Notes: generated from the letters alone by a model not told the origin. A DNA stretch of 64,000 bases from Capitulum mitella (GCA_030062745.1 CP099840.1:1302001-1366000); one strand, 5' to 3'. Positions 35,575-47,527 are shown, numbered from the stretch's first letter. Program-made: numbers and translations.

Positions 35575-36193
35575 TTACCAGCCGAGAAGGCCCATTCCCA
35601 GACCGGCGCGCAGAGGAGAGATCAGAGGAGCGGCGGTCAGCAGAGGGGCGGTGGCGGCCGGCGTGTGACCCAGGCCGAACACGATAGCACGCCTCTTACG
35701 CTCGCCACGCTCGGCAGCACGGAACTTGGCCATGAACTCGGCCTTGGCAGCCTTGACCTCGGGCGTGTCGTCGACGGGCATCGGCGCAGCCAGGTTCATC
35801 ACGGGCAGGTTGGTGCCTTCCGCCCTGAAGCCGTTGGCGTCGGCCTTGTAACGCACCGTCTGCGTCTTGCCATTGCCGTCGATGTAGCTGTAGGAGCCGC
35901 TGGTGACGCCCATCATGGCGTTCTCGGTGCGGACGGACATGCCGTCGTTGTAGCTGAAGGCGTGGCCCATCGGAGACGCCATGGGGGCGGCCATAGATCT
36001 CATCATGGGAGCTCCCATGTTGCCGTACATCGTATTTCCTCATCATGGGAGCGGCATAGCCATTCATGTTGTTGTTCATGCCCGTGTTGTAGCCATTGTA
36101 ACCGTTCCAGGCGTTCATGCCATTCCAGTTGTTCCAGTTGTTCCAGCTGCCCATGTACTGGGCGCTAGAGAAAGCCACACAGGCCAGGACAAT
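35575..36193 (-). CDS. RR cuticle protein, gene 2, main exon (one-base frameshift)
   Basis: The exon follows ATCTTGTTGCAG (AG at 36195-36194) and ends at TAA (35577-35575). With MKFL it gives signal peptide MKFLIVLACVAFSSA, then an Asn/Trp/Gly/Tyr-rich N-terminus (QYMGSWNNWNNWNGMNAWNG), three APMM motifs, and an RR core (GSYSYIDGNGKTQTVRYKAD, then ANGFRAEGTNLP). The acidic linker (PVDDTPEVKAAKAEFM), ERGERKRR dibasic site and a hydrophobic tail ending GLLGW follow. Compared with gene 3 one extra base near 36038-36039 (TTTCC for TTTC on +) breaks the frame after AAPMMR. Without it the protein is 209 residues. The aromatic N-terminus may contribute to matrix interactions (inference). Confidence 0.85.
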
Positions 36194-36976
36194 CTGCAAC
36201 AAGATGATCAAGTAAGAGGAATGTCAAACACGTTCAGGTGCCAATTTGCACTGTTCTGTCGAGCCTTACTGTGCAAGAGACGAGAGTGCACCTCTGTTTT
36301 CTTCAAGTGTAGAATGGAAGACATCCGTCTATCAGGAGGGAAGCAAAGATAGCAAAACTGTCTTAATGCTGTTCTGGCTCGTTCTTATGTTTCGAGAATT
36401 ATGGGAGCAGGGAGCAGAGGTAAGTGCCTCAGCGTTATTGTAATCAGCATGAGCCTCTGTCGGTGACTCATTGCAGTGAGGTTCCCGGGAATAAGTGCCA
36501 AACAGCAAAGCGGTGTCGAACATAATGGAATCTTGACGGTGATTAGAGGTAGCCAGACCAAAATGGCCTGTATGTCTAACCGTACTTACGTTTTCATCGT
36601 GTATAAAATATAGTGGACAGCATTGGCCGAAACATATGACGAAGTGCAATAACTTAATCTACACGAAGTAACCTATGACCCATACGTTTCAGTTTGAATG
36701 AAATATGTTTTTTGGTGATGACATTTTTTATATTCTGCATATAAATTCGACCAAAGAACATAAAAGATCGACATATGAAAATGTTGCAACACGAGCTAAA
36801 TCTATGCGTAGATGTGCATTTTATTCTTCGGAAATCGAAACTCGTACATTTGGTTGTACACGATAACAACAAAAAATAAAAAATACGCCGAAATACTGTG
36901 TCTCTGGGAATAACATGGAGTCCAAACCTAAGTAAACAAAAGCTGCTTTGGCAGTTCCGACGCTACCATCACTTAC

Positions 36977-36988
36977 CAGGAACTTCAT
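36977..36988 (-). CDS. Cuticle gene 2, 12-nt first coding exon (MKFL)
   Basis: ATGAAGTTCCTG with donor GTAAGTGATG. The intron is 783 bp, exactly the same length as in gene 3. Phase 0 junction inside the signal peptide. Confidence 0.85.
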
Positions 36989-37040
36989 GTTGAGAGCTGT
37001 GGCGTGTGAAAGTGCACACCATATCCCGACAGCGTCCGAG

Positions 37041-37047
37041 TTTTATA
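37041..37047 (-). promoter_or_regulatory. TATA box of cuticle gene 2
   Basis: TATAAAA on the minus strand, 53 bp upstream of the ATG. The surrounding sequence (GCTGAAGCGGTCTGAGGATG upstream) is conserved in gene 3. Confidence 0.8.
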
Positions 37048-38894
37048 CATCCTCAGACCGCTTCAGCCTAGCGTCGGAACCAGTTTCTGGGGGCGTGCCA
37101 TCTGAGTCGGCCCATTATTGTTCAGGTGGCCGTCAAACGGTTTGGCTGAGGCTTTGGGTGGGCGCGGTCTGCTCTGAGCTTTGGGAACATTCGGACATTT
37201 TTCAAGCTCAGATTTACATAACATCGTGATGGTTCTCCCACCTTCCTTTTGAAAGCGTAGATATTATTCCGTTAAACAGAGTCGAACGTCCGTTCGCTTT
37301 GTGTACCAATGTAGAAAATATTAGCCTCGATGTGGAATCACTAGCCTTGTAAATCTCATACATATTGCTTGCGGTCACTGGATTTGGTATGTCGTGGCTG
37401 CTAGTAATATTAATTTCAGTTGGGTTTTTTTATATAAACAAGAACTTTTTACCAATTCAAATCACACATTTAACGGAGGAAAAATTGTTTCGAGGCAGTT
37501 CAAACTTGCCACAGAGCAATCCTTTTGGAAACTCCAGGGCATGTATCCGTGTCGATGCATCCCAATGTTTCCGAAAATATTTCACTTCATCACGATCCAA
37601 TCTGAACGCATCATACGCGTCACGTTGCAAATGCAGATCAACTAAGTTTCTGATTGGAAAAGACGCGGAGAAAAGCTATGAAAAATTGTACTTTCGAACA
37701 CTTTTAGGAGCATATTGAACCTGAGACAATGTTGGTATAAGTCACTTTAGACACACGAAAAGATGGTAATTGCGATACGTTAGGTTGTAGAAGAAAGTAA
37801 CACCAGTTTCTTCCCATTATCATTCTTTTTATTCAAGTGAGTAGCGCAATGGATTCTTCCGGTTGTGCTGCCGGAAGCAAGAACGGAGGAAGCCAAAAAA
37901 CTGCCTCCCAACCTAAAAATGATAGCACGCTGTGATCTGTGAGATCATCCCCAGCCTCATGAACGAAGATTATTTGTGGGCATGTGTTGACAAATGCTCC
38001 CTGTTTCTGATTCTGCCCATCCGCCAGCAAAATGCCGTGTTGTCTTCGTTGCCTTCGGACATGGCAAAATTGGCGAAATTATTTGTCTTCTGTACTTGTC
38101 CGATGTAGAAATGCAAGGAAATGACGAACCTATTTCGTTTTTTTGTGTCCGATACTGAGTGCATGATTTACATCCTTCATCAAACCGTAGCGTTCTATTC
38201 TGTATGACACAGGACAGAGAATAGCAGCATTGTATGTGCAAAGTCCCATGGAATAAACCGAAAATGGAACTGAAACTGGAATGCTTTCCAAGTGCACAGG
38301 GACAGAAACATTGACGAAATATCACGTGTCCGCCGAAATCTCGAGAGAAATTGGTAAGTGATGGTATTGCCATATTCAAGCCATTTCGCACCAGGCATCT
38401 GCCTTCCATGAACATCCAGATGCAGGCGACGTCATTAGATTCGGGAAAAACGGCGGCCAGCAGAACCTTCGGTGCAAATTGTGTGGCTATCAAAGGCAGG
38501 GACGGGAAAGATGCCAGGTTCGAAACTACGTGGGCCAAAGATTGCCTCTAGGGACCGACATACATAGCCTATATAACACCATACCTAGCATATATAGCAT
38601 GCATAGTATTGTAACAGCACAGGTGACGTCATCCAATACACCAGGGTGTCGTCCACACGCCTTGGCATTAAATGACCGCGATCGTTACCAGTGGACGGCT
38701 TTCTTCTGTTTGGAAGCATATTTGTCGTCGCAATATTCATAAATCTGGAATCATCCTCATAAAAAGGACATGCAAACTATTTATACGTTTCTAGCGTCTG
38801 GAGGACCGGACGAGTCCCAGTCAAACCTCCGGTTAGCACAAAGTCTCGTCATCGCCCACGGAAAAACCAGCCCGCCTTGCCCCCCCCCCCCCCC

Positions 38895-39320
38895 GCATGG
38901 AATCACTCGTAGCGGACAGGAGCAAGGAATAGGGTGAAGATCAGACCCACTAACCGTCATAAGTGTCGGAAGCTCCCGCTCTGCGCACAGCGAGAATGCC
39001 GTCCCCGTGTCCGCCTCCAGCAGAACAGGTCTTCCATCGAGTGTCACGCTCATCATCAGAGCAGGTTTGCGTTTACTTCCTGGAGACAACTCAGCACAGA
39101 ACAGATACACATCATCCGCACCTTCTGTTAAGCCACCTGCGGCAGACACCTGCTGACCTGCTACCACCTCTGCAGAATCCCGCAGCCCCTCTTCCGCCAC
39201 TTGCTGAATGCGCTGAGACGGCCAGTCACGACATGCAGCCTTCGCATGGCCGAGGCTAACGCATCTGTGGCACCTCCTGATTCGCAACGGGCTAGCCTCC
39301 GGCGCGTGCCGCTGACTGAG
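38895..39320 (-). mobile_element. Ty3/gypsy-like retrotransposon fragment (zinc knuckle + protease)
   Basis: Minus-strand reading shows a CCHC-like zinc knuckle (CHRCVSLGHAKAAC, 39231-39272), a linker, and then a retroviral-type aspartic protease start (VTLDGRPVLLEADTGTAFSL). The DTG active-site triad is encoded at 39003-39011. This order (gag nucleocapsid end, then protease) fits LTR retrotransposons of the Ty3/gypsy type. Reverse transcriptase, integrase and LTRs are missing. The fragment ends at a C14 run (38881-38894) that marks the edge of duplication copy A. It is a broken remnant, not a working element. Confidence 0.7.
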
Positions 39321-39329
39321 ACAGCGATA

Positions 39330-39369
39330 TGATGCCAGTGCTCCATGTTAACATGGAGCACTGGCATCA
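39330..39369. repeat. Perfect 40-bp palindrome, no spacer
   Basis: The arm TGATGCCAGTGCTCCATGTT is followed directly by its exact reverse complement, centred on GTTAAC. It lies just upstream of the zinc-knuckle coding part of the gypsy fragment. Confidence 0.97.
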
Positions 39370-40234
39370 AATTCAATTGCTGTGTTCAATAAATACATAT
39401 TACGCATATGTAACATGGATTAATCACTACACATCATACACCCAAGAAGATACAAGGGGCCTGGTGTTCACCAACTTTGAAACTCTCCACCTCGACATTT
39501 TCAGAGTAACAGGCTGTCAGCATGTGCTGTAACGAAGCGCTGCAGCAACCAAGGAAGCGGGGAGATTTACTACAAGGCCAGCATGGAGCTCCCAACAAGG
39601 CCAACCCAGCGCTTTCCCCCACTAAAGACCTCTCTATTATACATGGTGATACTATGTAGTACTGTAGTCCTCAGGTACTTCTGCAGCTCTTGGTGCGTTT
39701 TGCCGAAAGCAATGCAGTCTACATAACAGATCTAGGACACTCTCCATCGCACTTATTTACACTTATTTACCCGACGCCTGGCATGGGTACCTTATCATTG
39801 CTAACCGGGGCTCTCATGGTGTGCTCAAGGTTAGCGAGGGGGCGTTTGTTTTGACGTGCTCCTGGCTGGACGCCTTCATACGAATTCCAGTCCGTCTGTG
39901 CCTCGCCTTCCCCGGCACCGCTACACCTGCCGGCCGGTGACGGGCGGAAAAAACACCGACAGACGCCACTGGTGAGTACCAGAGCTGTCGGACGGCCGAC
40001 GGAGGGGCTCGAACCAGGTATAGCGGGCCTCTGCTGCTGACAAATCGCGGGCTCTAATTATTGGCTGGTCACTAAGGCCGGCTGACGGCCGTCAGGAGGC
40101 GTGTCTGACGGAATCCCTCCCAGGGCCGGCGGGTGTTCGCTGACTGATGCTCATCAGCTACTCGGTGTAACTGCAATTTGTTGACACCTGCTGTGAGATG
40201 AGCAGATCATCGGCTCACCGTGGCGTATTTACGG
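39370..40234. other. Spacer between duplication copies, nothing recognised
   Basis: Separates the retroelement fragment from copy B. It includes a GC-rich part at 39880-40130. No supported gene. Confidence 0.4.
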
Positions 40235-41266
40235 TCCGGCTGTTCAGCGCGAGAGCTAGATGCCAGCTCTTCTTGGATGGTGGAAATATGACAGACACAT
40301 CACGCAACCAGCCGGCGCTTGAACGGACGACTCACTGTCCGTCTGCAGCAACGATCGCACTCAAATCCAGACAGGCCATTTCCCTAGCTGTGTATGTCGT
40401 TGGTCAAGCGTTCGCAGCCTGCACGTTTCAGCCTGATCTCGTTTTTCCCTCACACTTTTCCTGCGATAGGGGCACGGGCTTGTGTCTACTTTGATGCTTG
40501 CAGTACGATATGAAGATGTTTTATACTTCGTTTTGTGCGGCATTGAGGCAGTACCGATTCATTCTGTCCAAGTTGCGGCATGCCTCAACAGAGACGTAAA
40601 TGCAGACAACCGCGTTCAGCTGAATACACCAAAAAATGTTGTGCTTCAGTCCAAGAAGTGAGATGAGAAATTTGTTCACCAAGATCTGTGTTTAAGGCCG
40701 TTCCATTTTATGCACATGGTACCATGAAACCTGTAAAATGTGCTAATATTTTCGCTTGGAAAAATAATTGTTTTCGTCCAGCTTGTAGACAATACCTTCC
40801 ATTGCTGCTAACAGGTGGCTCTAGCAATTAGCGGTTTTTGAAAAATCACTTATTTTGACCACCCCTAATTTGGCATTTCCCGACCTTTCTTACGTTTGCC
40901 AATTGACTTAAAGTGGGCCTGTTGCTTGCAGTCACATAAATTATTTGTTGTTTAATTACATATTGACAAGGAAACCACGGTTTTTCAGTGCATTTTTTCT
41001 CAGCTACATTTCAAATTCAAAATAAGAGAGGGACATGAGAAGCACGAAGCGTCTCCTACTCCCTCGAAGGACGGAAACACCTCACCTTCCGTCTGGAGCT
41101 GGCTAATTTGGCTACACATACAAACACAAAACTGTACGTTTTTTCATTTGCAATTCATAGCCTTACGGATGTAGGGATGCACATAACCTAGGGATGTACC
41201 CACAGTCACACATGCACGACATGCTGCTCAAAATCCATTTACGCAGCAGATATGGCATGCCTTTAA

Positions 41267-42528
41267 CCCTATTCCCGGCAGGGGGGCTGAATCCGCCCCG
41301 CCTCGGGTTTTTTGCTTGCCAATTCCAGGCCTTTTAACGCAGCTTCACGAAACTTAGGGACTTTTCCTAGCTATTCCTTCCACGCGCTGTGACAAAATTT
41401 CACATTTCTACATTGCTTTGGGACGGAGCCAGACAACGTTTTTGGGAAGGCACCTCAGGCAATTTTTGGCCCTGTTGAGGGTAGAAGAAAAATGTCTGCC
41501 AAAAACAGAGTTTTTAAGATAGAACTTAAATTTATATGGATGTATAGCAAAATAGTTGGGCAATGCGCACACAAAATTTTGTTTGTCTGAGGTCACTTTA
41601 CAAGGTCAGGTCAAGGTCAAAAGTCAAAATTTGTTTTTTTACAATAATTTCGGCACCGTTTTTTCAAATGCCAAACCCGGAATATATATGACGTAGAAAG
41701 GTGCCCTCTACTTGTGTACCAAGTTTCAGCTTGATTTCAGGTCGGGTTATGACGATATATTGATATCATATCATATACTGATATCAGGTCATGGAGTTAT
41801 GACCTAAAATGTCAGTGCGCGTACCCTATATCGCAATAGCCATAAAATAAAATTTTTGGAATAGAGTGAATTCAAATTATTGAAAACGTTTTAGATAATA
41901 TCAAATGCACACGAGATCATTTCAGGTGCCCCCTGGAGCATTAGGTCGCTGGAGGTCATTTAAGGTCAAAGGTCACAAGTTGATCTGAAGAACGTGTGAC
42001 CATGACAGTTTCCCTTTTTTCATGTCCCTGGCACCGCCTATACTAACATTATACCAACAATGTAATGCGATTTTTACTTCTTTAGCATAGCATGACTAGC
42101 AGAAGCCAAAAAAGTGTTTTTACCTTTTTTGTTCATTCTGTTGTTAGAAAATTAATCCTCCTATATTTGAAACCCTGTGAACGCCCATGAATTTTCTTAA
42201 AATTTCAGATTTGCGGACCCATGGTAAAATGGGTAAAATGGTATCCATAATCTCTCGGTTCATGCCAGTTTCATTGAAATCGGTCGATAAACAATGGAGT
42301 TATAAGAAGTCCAAAAGTACCCCCATTTTGACATTTTTGCCCCTTGCATCCACAAATTTCGAAGTTTTGAAAATTTCTTTTTATAAAAATTTAGTTCACG
42401 TCACGGCAAATCGATTGCCGTTTGTTGCGATGAAATCGGACGAGTAGTTCTCGAGATCTCGGGGGGGGGGCCGAATCCGCCCCCCTGCCGGGAATCGACC
42501 AAACCGTCTAGCCCTCCGGGAAATAGGG
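41267..42528 (+). mobile_element. TTAA-flanked piggyBac-like MITE, family 1, copy b (full length)
   Basis: Starts CCCTATTCCCGGCAGGGGGG, ends CTCCGGGAAATAGGG, with TTAA on both sides (41263-41266 and 42529-42532). The length is 1262 bp. Sub-terminal inverted G/C-rich blocks (GGGGGGCTGAATCCGCCCC and GGGGGCCGAATCCGCCCC) echo each other. The interior has AGGTCAGGTCAAGGTCA near 41604 and no transposase. In duplication copy A the site is empty (GCCCTCAATACGACTG, 33331-33346). Confidence 0.9.
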
Positions 42529-42624
42529 TTAACACGATTGAAGCGAGGACCAACTATGCAAAAAGAGAACCTGAACTGTTGGTCAGACGGAAAGACGTCC
42601 TCATTCACACTTATTTCCCCTCAT

Positions 42625-43482
42625 CAGTGGCGGTTCAGTCTCAGTTTCATTAGACGACGCTGAGACAGTGCTTCGCAAGAATATCGGGAGATGTGTACGT
42701 AAAGTTATACATAATCTAGGTATAGTAACACAGTTTATAAAACTGAAAACATATTTAAACTGGGTTACTGTGTTCGTTTTGTTCGTGTATTCCTCAGCAT
42801 AGCAAGGAACATGCCCGCAAAGGCGCCGCACGCCGCTCCGCATCCCCACCCCATTGCCCCGCAAGCATACGGCGCAAGACGGCCGTATGCTTGATGATGA
42901 ATTCGTAAGGTTCAGGCCATATCAGGAATTCAGCTCATTCGCCTGAGCCAACGCTAAAATCCGTTGTAATACAGCGCCCCTGGTGCCCGCACGCGAAACC
43001 TCATGTCGGCCGTCGCCGGCACAGCGGACAAAGCCCAGTGAGGCGAGACGTAGTACTTACTGCTGATTAAAATATTAAATATTTAGTTCTCGAATTAGTT
43101 TAGGATGTTAAATGCATGTTTTGAAACTGTGCACAAATGATCCAACTATCACTGCATGGCCCTAACAGTGACGATCATTTGTCCGCCCTTAGAACTTTCC
43201 GCCCGGGGCGCTGGACTCGAACGCAATCTGATTATTTTCGTTGCGCGTATTCAAAGAGATGCCCAGTTTGCTCCAGCTTTCTGTGCAGATAACAGACGAA
43301 GCAGAAAGTGATGCGTCATGTAACATTTGTTTCCTTTTGTACACGTCCATCTGAAAAGGGTCAGATATCATGTAAAGTTTAATAGTTGGACACTGATATA
43401 AGACAGCCAACCATACATAAGACAGTTTGGTGCCCCACTTGGGGTGTGCTTCGCGTGTCTGTGAGGCCACGAGCCGCCACTG
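42625..43482. mobile_element. hAT-like non-autonomous transposon with 8-bp target duplication
   Basis: Ends CAGTGGCGG (42625-42633) and CCGCCACTG (43474-43482) are perfect 9-bp inverted repeats. They are flanked by CCCCTCAT and CCCGTCAT, an 8-bp duplication with one mismatch. 8-bp duplications with CAG...CTG ends are the hAT signature. The length is 858 bp with no transposase ORF. The insertion is absent from copy A, where the site reads TTTCCCTCATGATGG (about 33421). Confidence 0.85.
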
Positions 43483-46120
43483 CCCGTCATAATCGTTTCA
43501 AAGTGAGGCGAAATTAAAGCTTGGGGACTAATTCCGGGTGAACTGCTGAACGAATGTGACTAAAAGACTGTATCATTTGCAAGCTTAAAAAGTTATCATC
43601 TGCATCAAATACTTTATCGAGCAATATTTACGTGGTTTATGTTGTCAGCCCCAAACGATCTGTACCTGGCTGCTCGGCTGCAACATGTCCCATAGCAGGG
43701 AAACCTCAGGGAAGGCTCAGTTTTGATGAAAATATTCGGAAGCTCATGGAAAGACTATGGGTGTAAATGGCTGTCTTTCAGCCTTGAGCAAGGCCAAGCG
43801 GATCTTGTTAACCTGAGCTGCAGGCTGCAACAGTTTCTAGAAAGTCTATATGGTGTCCTGCGGTGCCATCATTGGTGTCTTCTCCGATGTCAAAACCGAA
43901 GTATGGTGGGGAAAATGGTTTAGATTTTCTCTTCACGTTCTGACACATAGTAGCATTTGATAAAAACTGCACCACGCTTAGGCCGGAATAATTTCTCAGG
44001 ACCTTGATCGCTGTTGAATTTCTGCCTTCAACCTTTGGTCTCTGGCAGAAATTGCAATAGCAAAATCAGTCCTTGGAAAATCGTTTTACCAGGCCCGTGT
44101 GGTATTGTATAATACCTCGTCCGTGTGGCATTATACAATGACACGTTTTTGTGTAATATCTATGCATTATACAAGGTACGTGCTAATGTGAAAGGAATAT
44201 TCTAACTTGGTAATAGGGAAAAATACACGAAATCTAGTGCACTAGCCTTATTTTTAAAAAAAGTTACTCAAAAAGACACGAGGTATGGGGAATTTCTGCC
44301 CGGGCCAACCAGTGTTTGTGTCAAACGCATGTAAAATATTTTGCAGATGGCAAATGGTTCCTCTTAACCGTCTCAAGAGCAAAGGGTTGCTCTGGGGTAC
44401 CAAAAATCAACTTTTGTCTCCTGTTCTTATTTTATGTTCTTCTTGGCCAACAGACAGAAAACGCAATGGGCGCAAAATGACCTCAGTAGTCGGCGCGCCC
44501 GAAAACACCAATAAACAACAAAACAACAACAGAGAACGCAAAGTGTATGTAACTTGATGACAATGAAGTATGCACAGATAATTCCAAGTTACGTAACGGT
44601 GCTGTTTGCAGCAGATATTGTGTATCGAGATGTCATGCCCTTGTGCCGTGTCTGCCACACTTAGGGCTATTCTGGACGGGAAATGGATTATTAAATTCCT
44701 TCCTTCCCCCTCCCCTCCAGGGGTTCGTCGATAACTTCCGTGCAATTTGAAACACAGCCATGAAACGTGATGCCTTTGTATAAGTTCCTTTTCATATACA
44801 AACTAAAAATTTGGGATTTTCACATGATCAGAAACGGTTCCGGGAAGGGTTTTTGGAAGTCGTGTTTTGCAGTTCTTTCCGCAACTTTGGAAGTTGCGTT
44901 CTGGGATGTCAATTTTGATGATGTCTCAATCAGATGTTTTGGAAACATTTTTGGGAATGTAACCAACAGTTCTGTCACATCAAGGAAAGATATGACCAGT
45001 GTTTCACCAGTGTTTGTGTTATTCTTTTCACTTATTTCGGCGGGTAAATGCGGCATTATGACAGCAAGGGCATCCAAAACTAAGCTCGCAGGAGAGACCT
45101 CCATAACCTCCATACAGGGTTATTCCAAAAGCGACTTGTCATGGCCTGCCAAGGACGGATCCCGGGAAGTCTTAACTTGTGCCCAAAAATCGCGCTAAGT
45201 AACACGTTACCGTTAATAACGTGGCAACTAAGAATAAGAAATGTGCAAAAATGGTTTTGCCCTATTTTTAGACTTCTGGCACCATCACTGATACTTCATA
45301 TTTTGAAGGAAATGCACGCTGGGACTCACCACCGTTGAATTTGCAAGTTCTTATATCACTGTTCATTTTCTTGCATGCAGAAATCGTACCAAGTCCCAGC
45401 GAAGTTACCACTACTAAATTCCGCCATGGTGACGCCATTCGTATTTCCGCACGTGCCAGACGTTGATAGATGGTACCTGTCAGAAAGGTAGCTGTCAGGT
45501 ACCTGTCAGGCACGTTGCTACCTGTCGAGTAGCAAACGTCAGATTGGCCCTGACATTTGCTGAGGATCGTTGCCGTGTGTCATTGTGGTCTTCTTTGAGA
45601 GTCTGGAACCTTGTTTTCCTCTTGTACTTTCCCTGACGCAGATTGTCTGGTTTTACCCATTTTTGCAGGCATCGGGGTCCCGGGCAGCCGCCAAGTGGAG
45701 GTCACCCCCTCCCGCGTACCCTGCTCTGAGAATACCATTAACCTAATGTTCATTTTATACACCTATCAGCTGAAGAGCCAATAAAATCCATGGATTGCTC
45801 AAATATTCATCTGATGTCTTGATTGGCTGTGGTGTTGTCAAACTTAGCACACTCTGACAAAGAAGAGTCTATTTTGCATTTTTCAGTACAAAACGATATA
45901 CGTGATCAGCATGATTCAAAATGATTGGCACAATAAAAGCGGCTATGAAAAAACAGTCAGGGTGTAAAACTCGCTTTGACGGTACAGCCAAAATGTCCAA
46001 CTGTAAGTCATAGTAAAATGCCAAGCCTGAAACAAGCTTTCTCGAGGAAAACCAAAGTAGGCTCATGCAATTGGTTGTCGCTGAAAATAGAGTGAGCGCG
46101 GGTAGAGTGATTTTCAATAT

Positions 46121-46744
46121 TTACCAGCCCAGAAGGCCCATTCCCAGACCGGCGCGCAGAGGAGAGATCAGAGGAGCGGCGGTCAGCAGAGGGGCCGTGG
46201 CGGCCGGCGTGTGACCCAGGCCGAACACGATAGCACGCCTCTTACGCTCGCCACGCTCGGCAGCACGGAACTTGGCCATGAACTCGGCCTTGGCTGCCTT
46301 GACCTCGGGCGTGTCGTCGACGGGCATCGGCGCAGCCAGGTTCATCACGGGCAGGTTGGTGCCCTCCGCCCTGAAGCCGTTGGCGTCGGCCTTGTAGCGC
46401 ACCGTCTGCGTCTTGCCATTGCCGTCGATGTAGCTGTAGGAGCCGCTGGTGACGCCCATCATGGCGTTCTCGGTGCGGACGGACATGCCGTCGTTGTAGC
46501 TGAAGGCGTGGCCCATCGGAGACGCCATGGGGGCGGCCATAGACCTCATCATGGGAGCTCCCATGTTGCCGTACATCGTATTTCTCATCATGGGAGCGGC
46601 GTAGCCATTCATGTTGTTCATGCCCATGTTGTAGCCATTATAGCCGTTCCAGGCGTTCATGCCATTCCAGTTGTTCCAGTTGTTCCAGTTGTTCCAGCTG
46701 CCCATGTACTGGGCGCTAGAGAAAGCCACACAGGCCAGGACAAT
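46121..46744 (-). CDS. RR cuticle protein, gene 3, main exon (intact)
   Basis: Exon 46744 to TAA at 46123-46121, after a TTGTTGCAG acceptor. With MKLL it encodes 211 residues. Signal peptide MKLLIVLACVAFSSA; residues ~17-50 are an Asn/Trp/Gly/Tyr-rich stretch with NNW repeats (three, against two in gene 2). Three APMM motifs lie at ~53-77, then AFSYNDGMSVRTENAMMG. The RR chitin-binding core (R&R-1-like, YxADxxGFRAxGxNLP) is at ~105-136, followed by a PVDDTPEVKAAKAEFM linker, the dibasic ERGERKRR at ~167-174 and a hydrophobic tail. The expected role is an extracellular cuticle component that binds chitin; the KRR site may be cut in the secretory route (inference). The best intact member of this subtype. 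Confidence 0.92.
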   Translation of the reverse strand: MVLACVAFSSAQYMGSWNNWNNWNNWNGMNAWNGYNGYNMGMNNMNGYAAPMMRNTMYGNMGAPMMRSMAAPMASPMGHAFSYNDGMSVRTENAMMGVTSGSYSYIDGNGKTQTVRYKADANGFRAEGTNLPVMNLAAPMPVDDTPEVKAAKAEFMAKFRAAERGERKRRAIVFGLGHTPAATAPLLTAAPLISPLRAGLGMGLLGW

Positions 46745-47527
46745 CTGCAACAAGATGATCAAGTAAGAGAAACGTAAACACGTTCAGGTGCCAATTTGCA
46801 CTGTTCTGTCGAGCTTTACTGTGCAAGAGACGACAGTGCGCCTCTTTTTTCTTTAAGTGTAGAATGGAAGACATCTGTCTATCAGGAGGGCAGTAAAGAT
46901 GAGAAAACTTCCTTAATCCTCTTCTGGCATGTTCTAATGTTTCGAACATTATGGGAGCAAGGAGCAAGGGCAAACGCCTGAGCCTTACTGCAGTCACCAT
47001 TAGCTGCTGTCAGTGGCTCATCGCAGTGAGGTTGCCGGGAATAAGTGCCAAACAGGAATGCGGTGTCGAGCATAATGGAGTCTTGACGGTGATTTGAGGT
47101 AACCAGGCCAAAATATCCTGTATGTCCAGCCATAGTTACGTTTTGATGGTTCAAAAAGCAGTGCAAAACATTCACCAAAATGCTTGACGAAATCTGGTAA
47201 GTTTATGTATGCCAAGTAGCATATAGCCCATACGTTTCAGTCCAGATAGCATGTATCTTTTGGTGAAAAAAGATCTGTCTATCTTGATTTTAAATTCCAC
47301 TTCAATGTTAAAAATCCACATATATCAAAATGTTCCAAGACGACTGCTATATCTATACCTATGTATGCATTATATTCTTTGGACGACGAGACTCACACAT
47401 TGAGTTGTCGCGATAACAATGAAAAAAACGGCGAAACAATGCGTCCAAACCAGTAACACCTTGACGCAAAGTCCAAACCCAAGTGAACATAAGCTGCTTT
47501 GGCACTTCCGTCCCTGCCGTCACTTAC

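Larger units (their letters stand above)
32245..38885. repeat. Segmental duplication, copy A (contains cuticle gene 2)
   Basis: Collinear with 40235-51150. Matching anchors include GTCAAGCGTTCGCAGCCT (32411 and 40401), the gene 2/3 bodies, their TATA regions, TTATTGTT(C/T)(A/T)GGTGGCCGTC near 37110 and 47665, and GGAA(T/C)CATCCTCATAAAAA near 38750 and 51002. Copy A is shorter because it lacks three transposon insertions found in B. Non-genic ORFs inside it (for example 37957-38538) are not preserved in B and are not called. Confidence 0.85.

Noticed and set aside
37957-38538. 193-codon minus-strand ORF in duplication copy A
   Set aside because: The matching region of copy B (about 50200-50760) does not keep this frame, so there is no sign of protein-level conservation.
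39960-40060. GGCTCGAACCAGG resembling a tRNA B box in reverse
   Set aside because: The T-arm stem does not pair and no A box lies at the right distance; not called as tRNA or SINE.
43190-43240. GGACTCGAACGC resembling a reverse B box
   Set aside because: No pairing T stem; it lies inside the hAT-like element.
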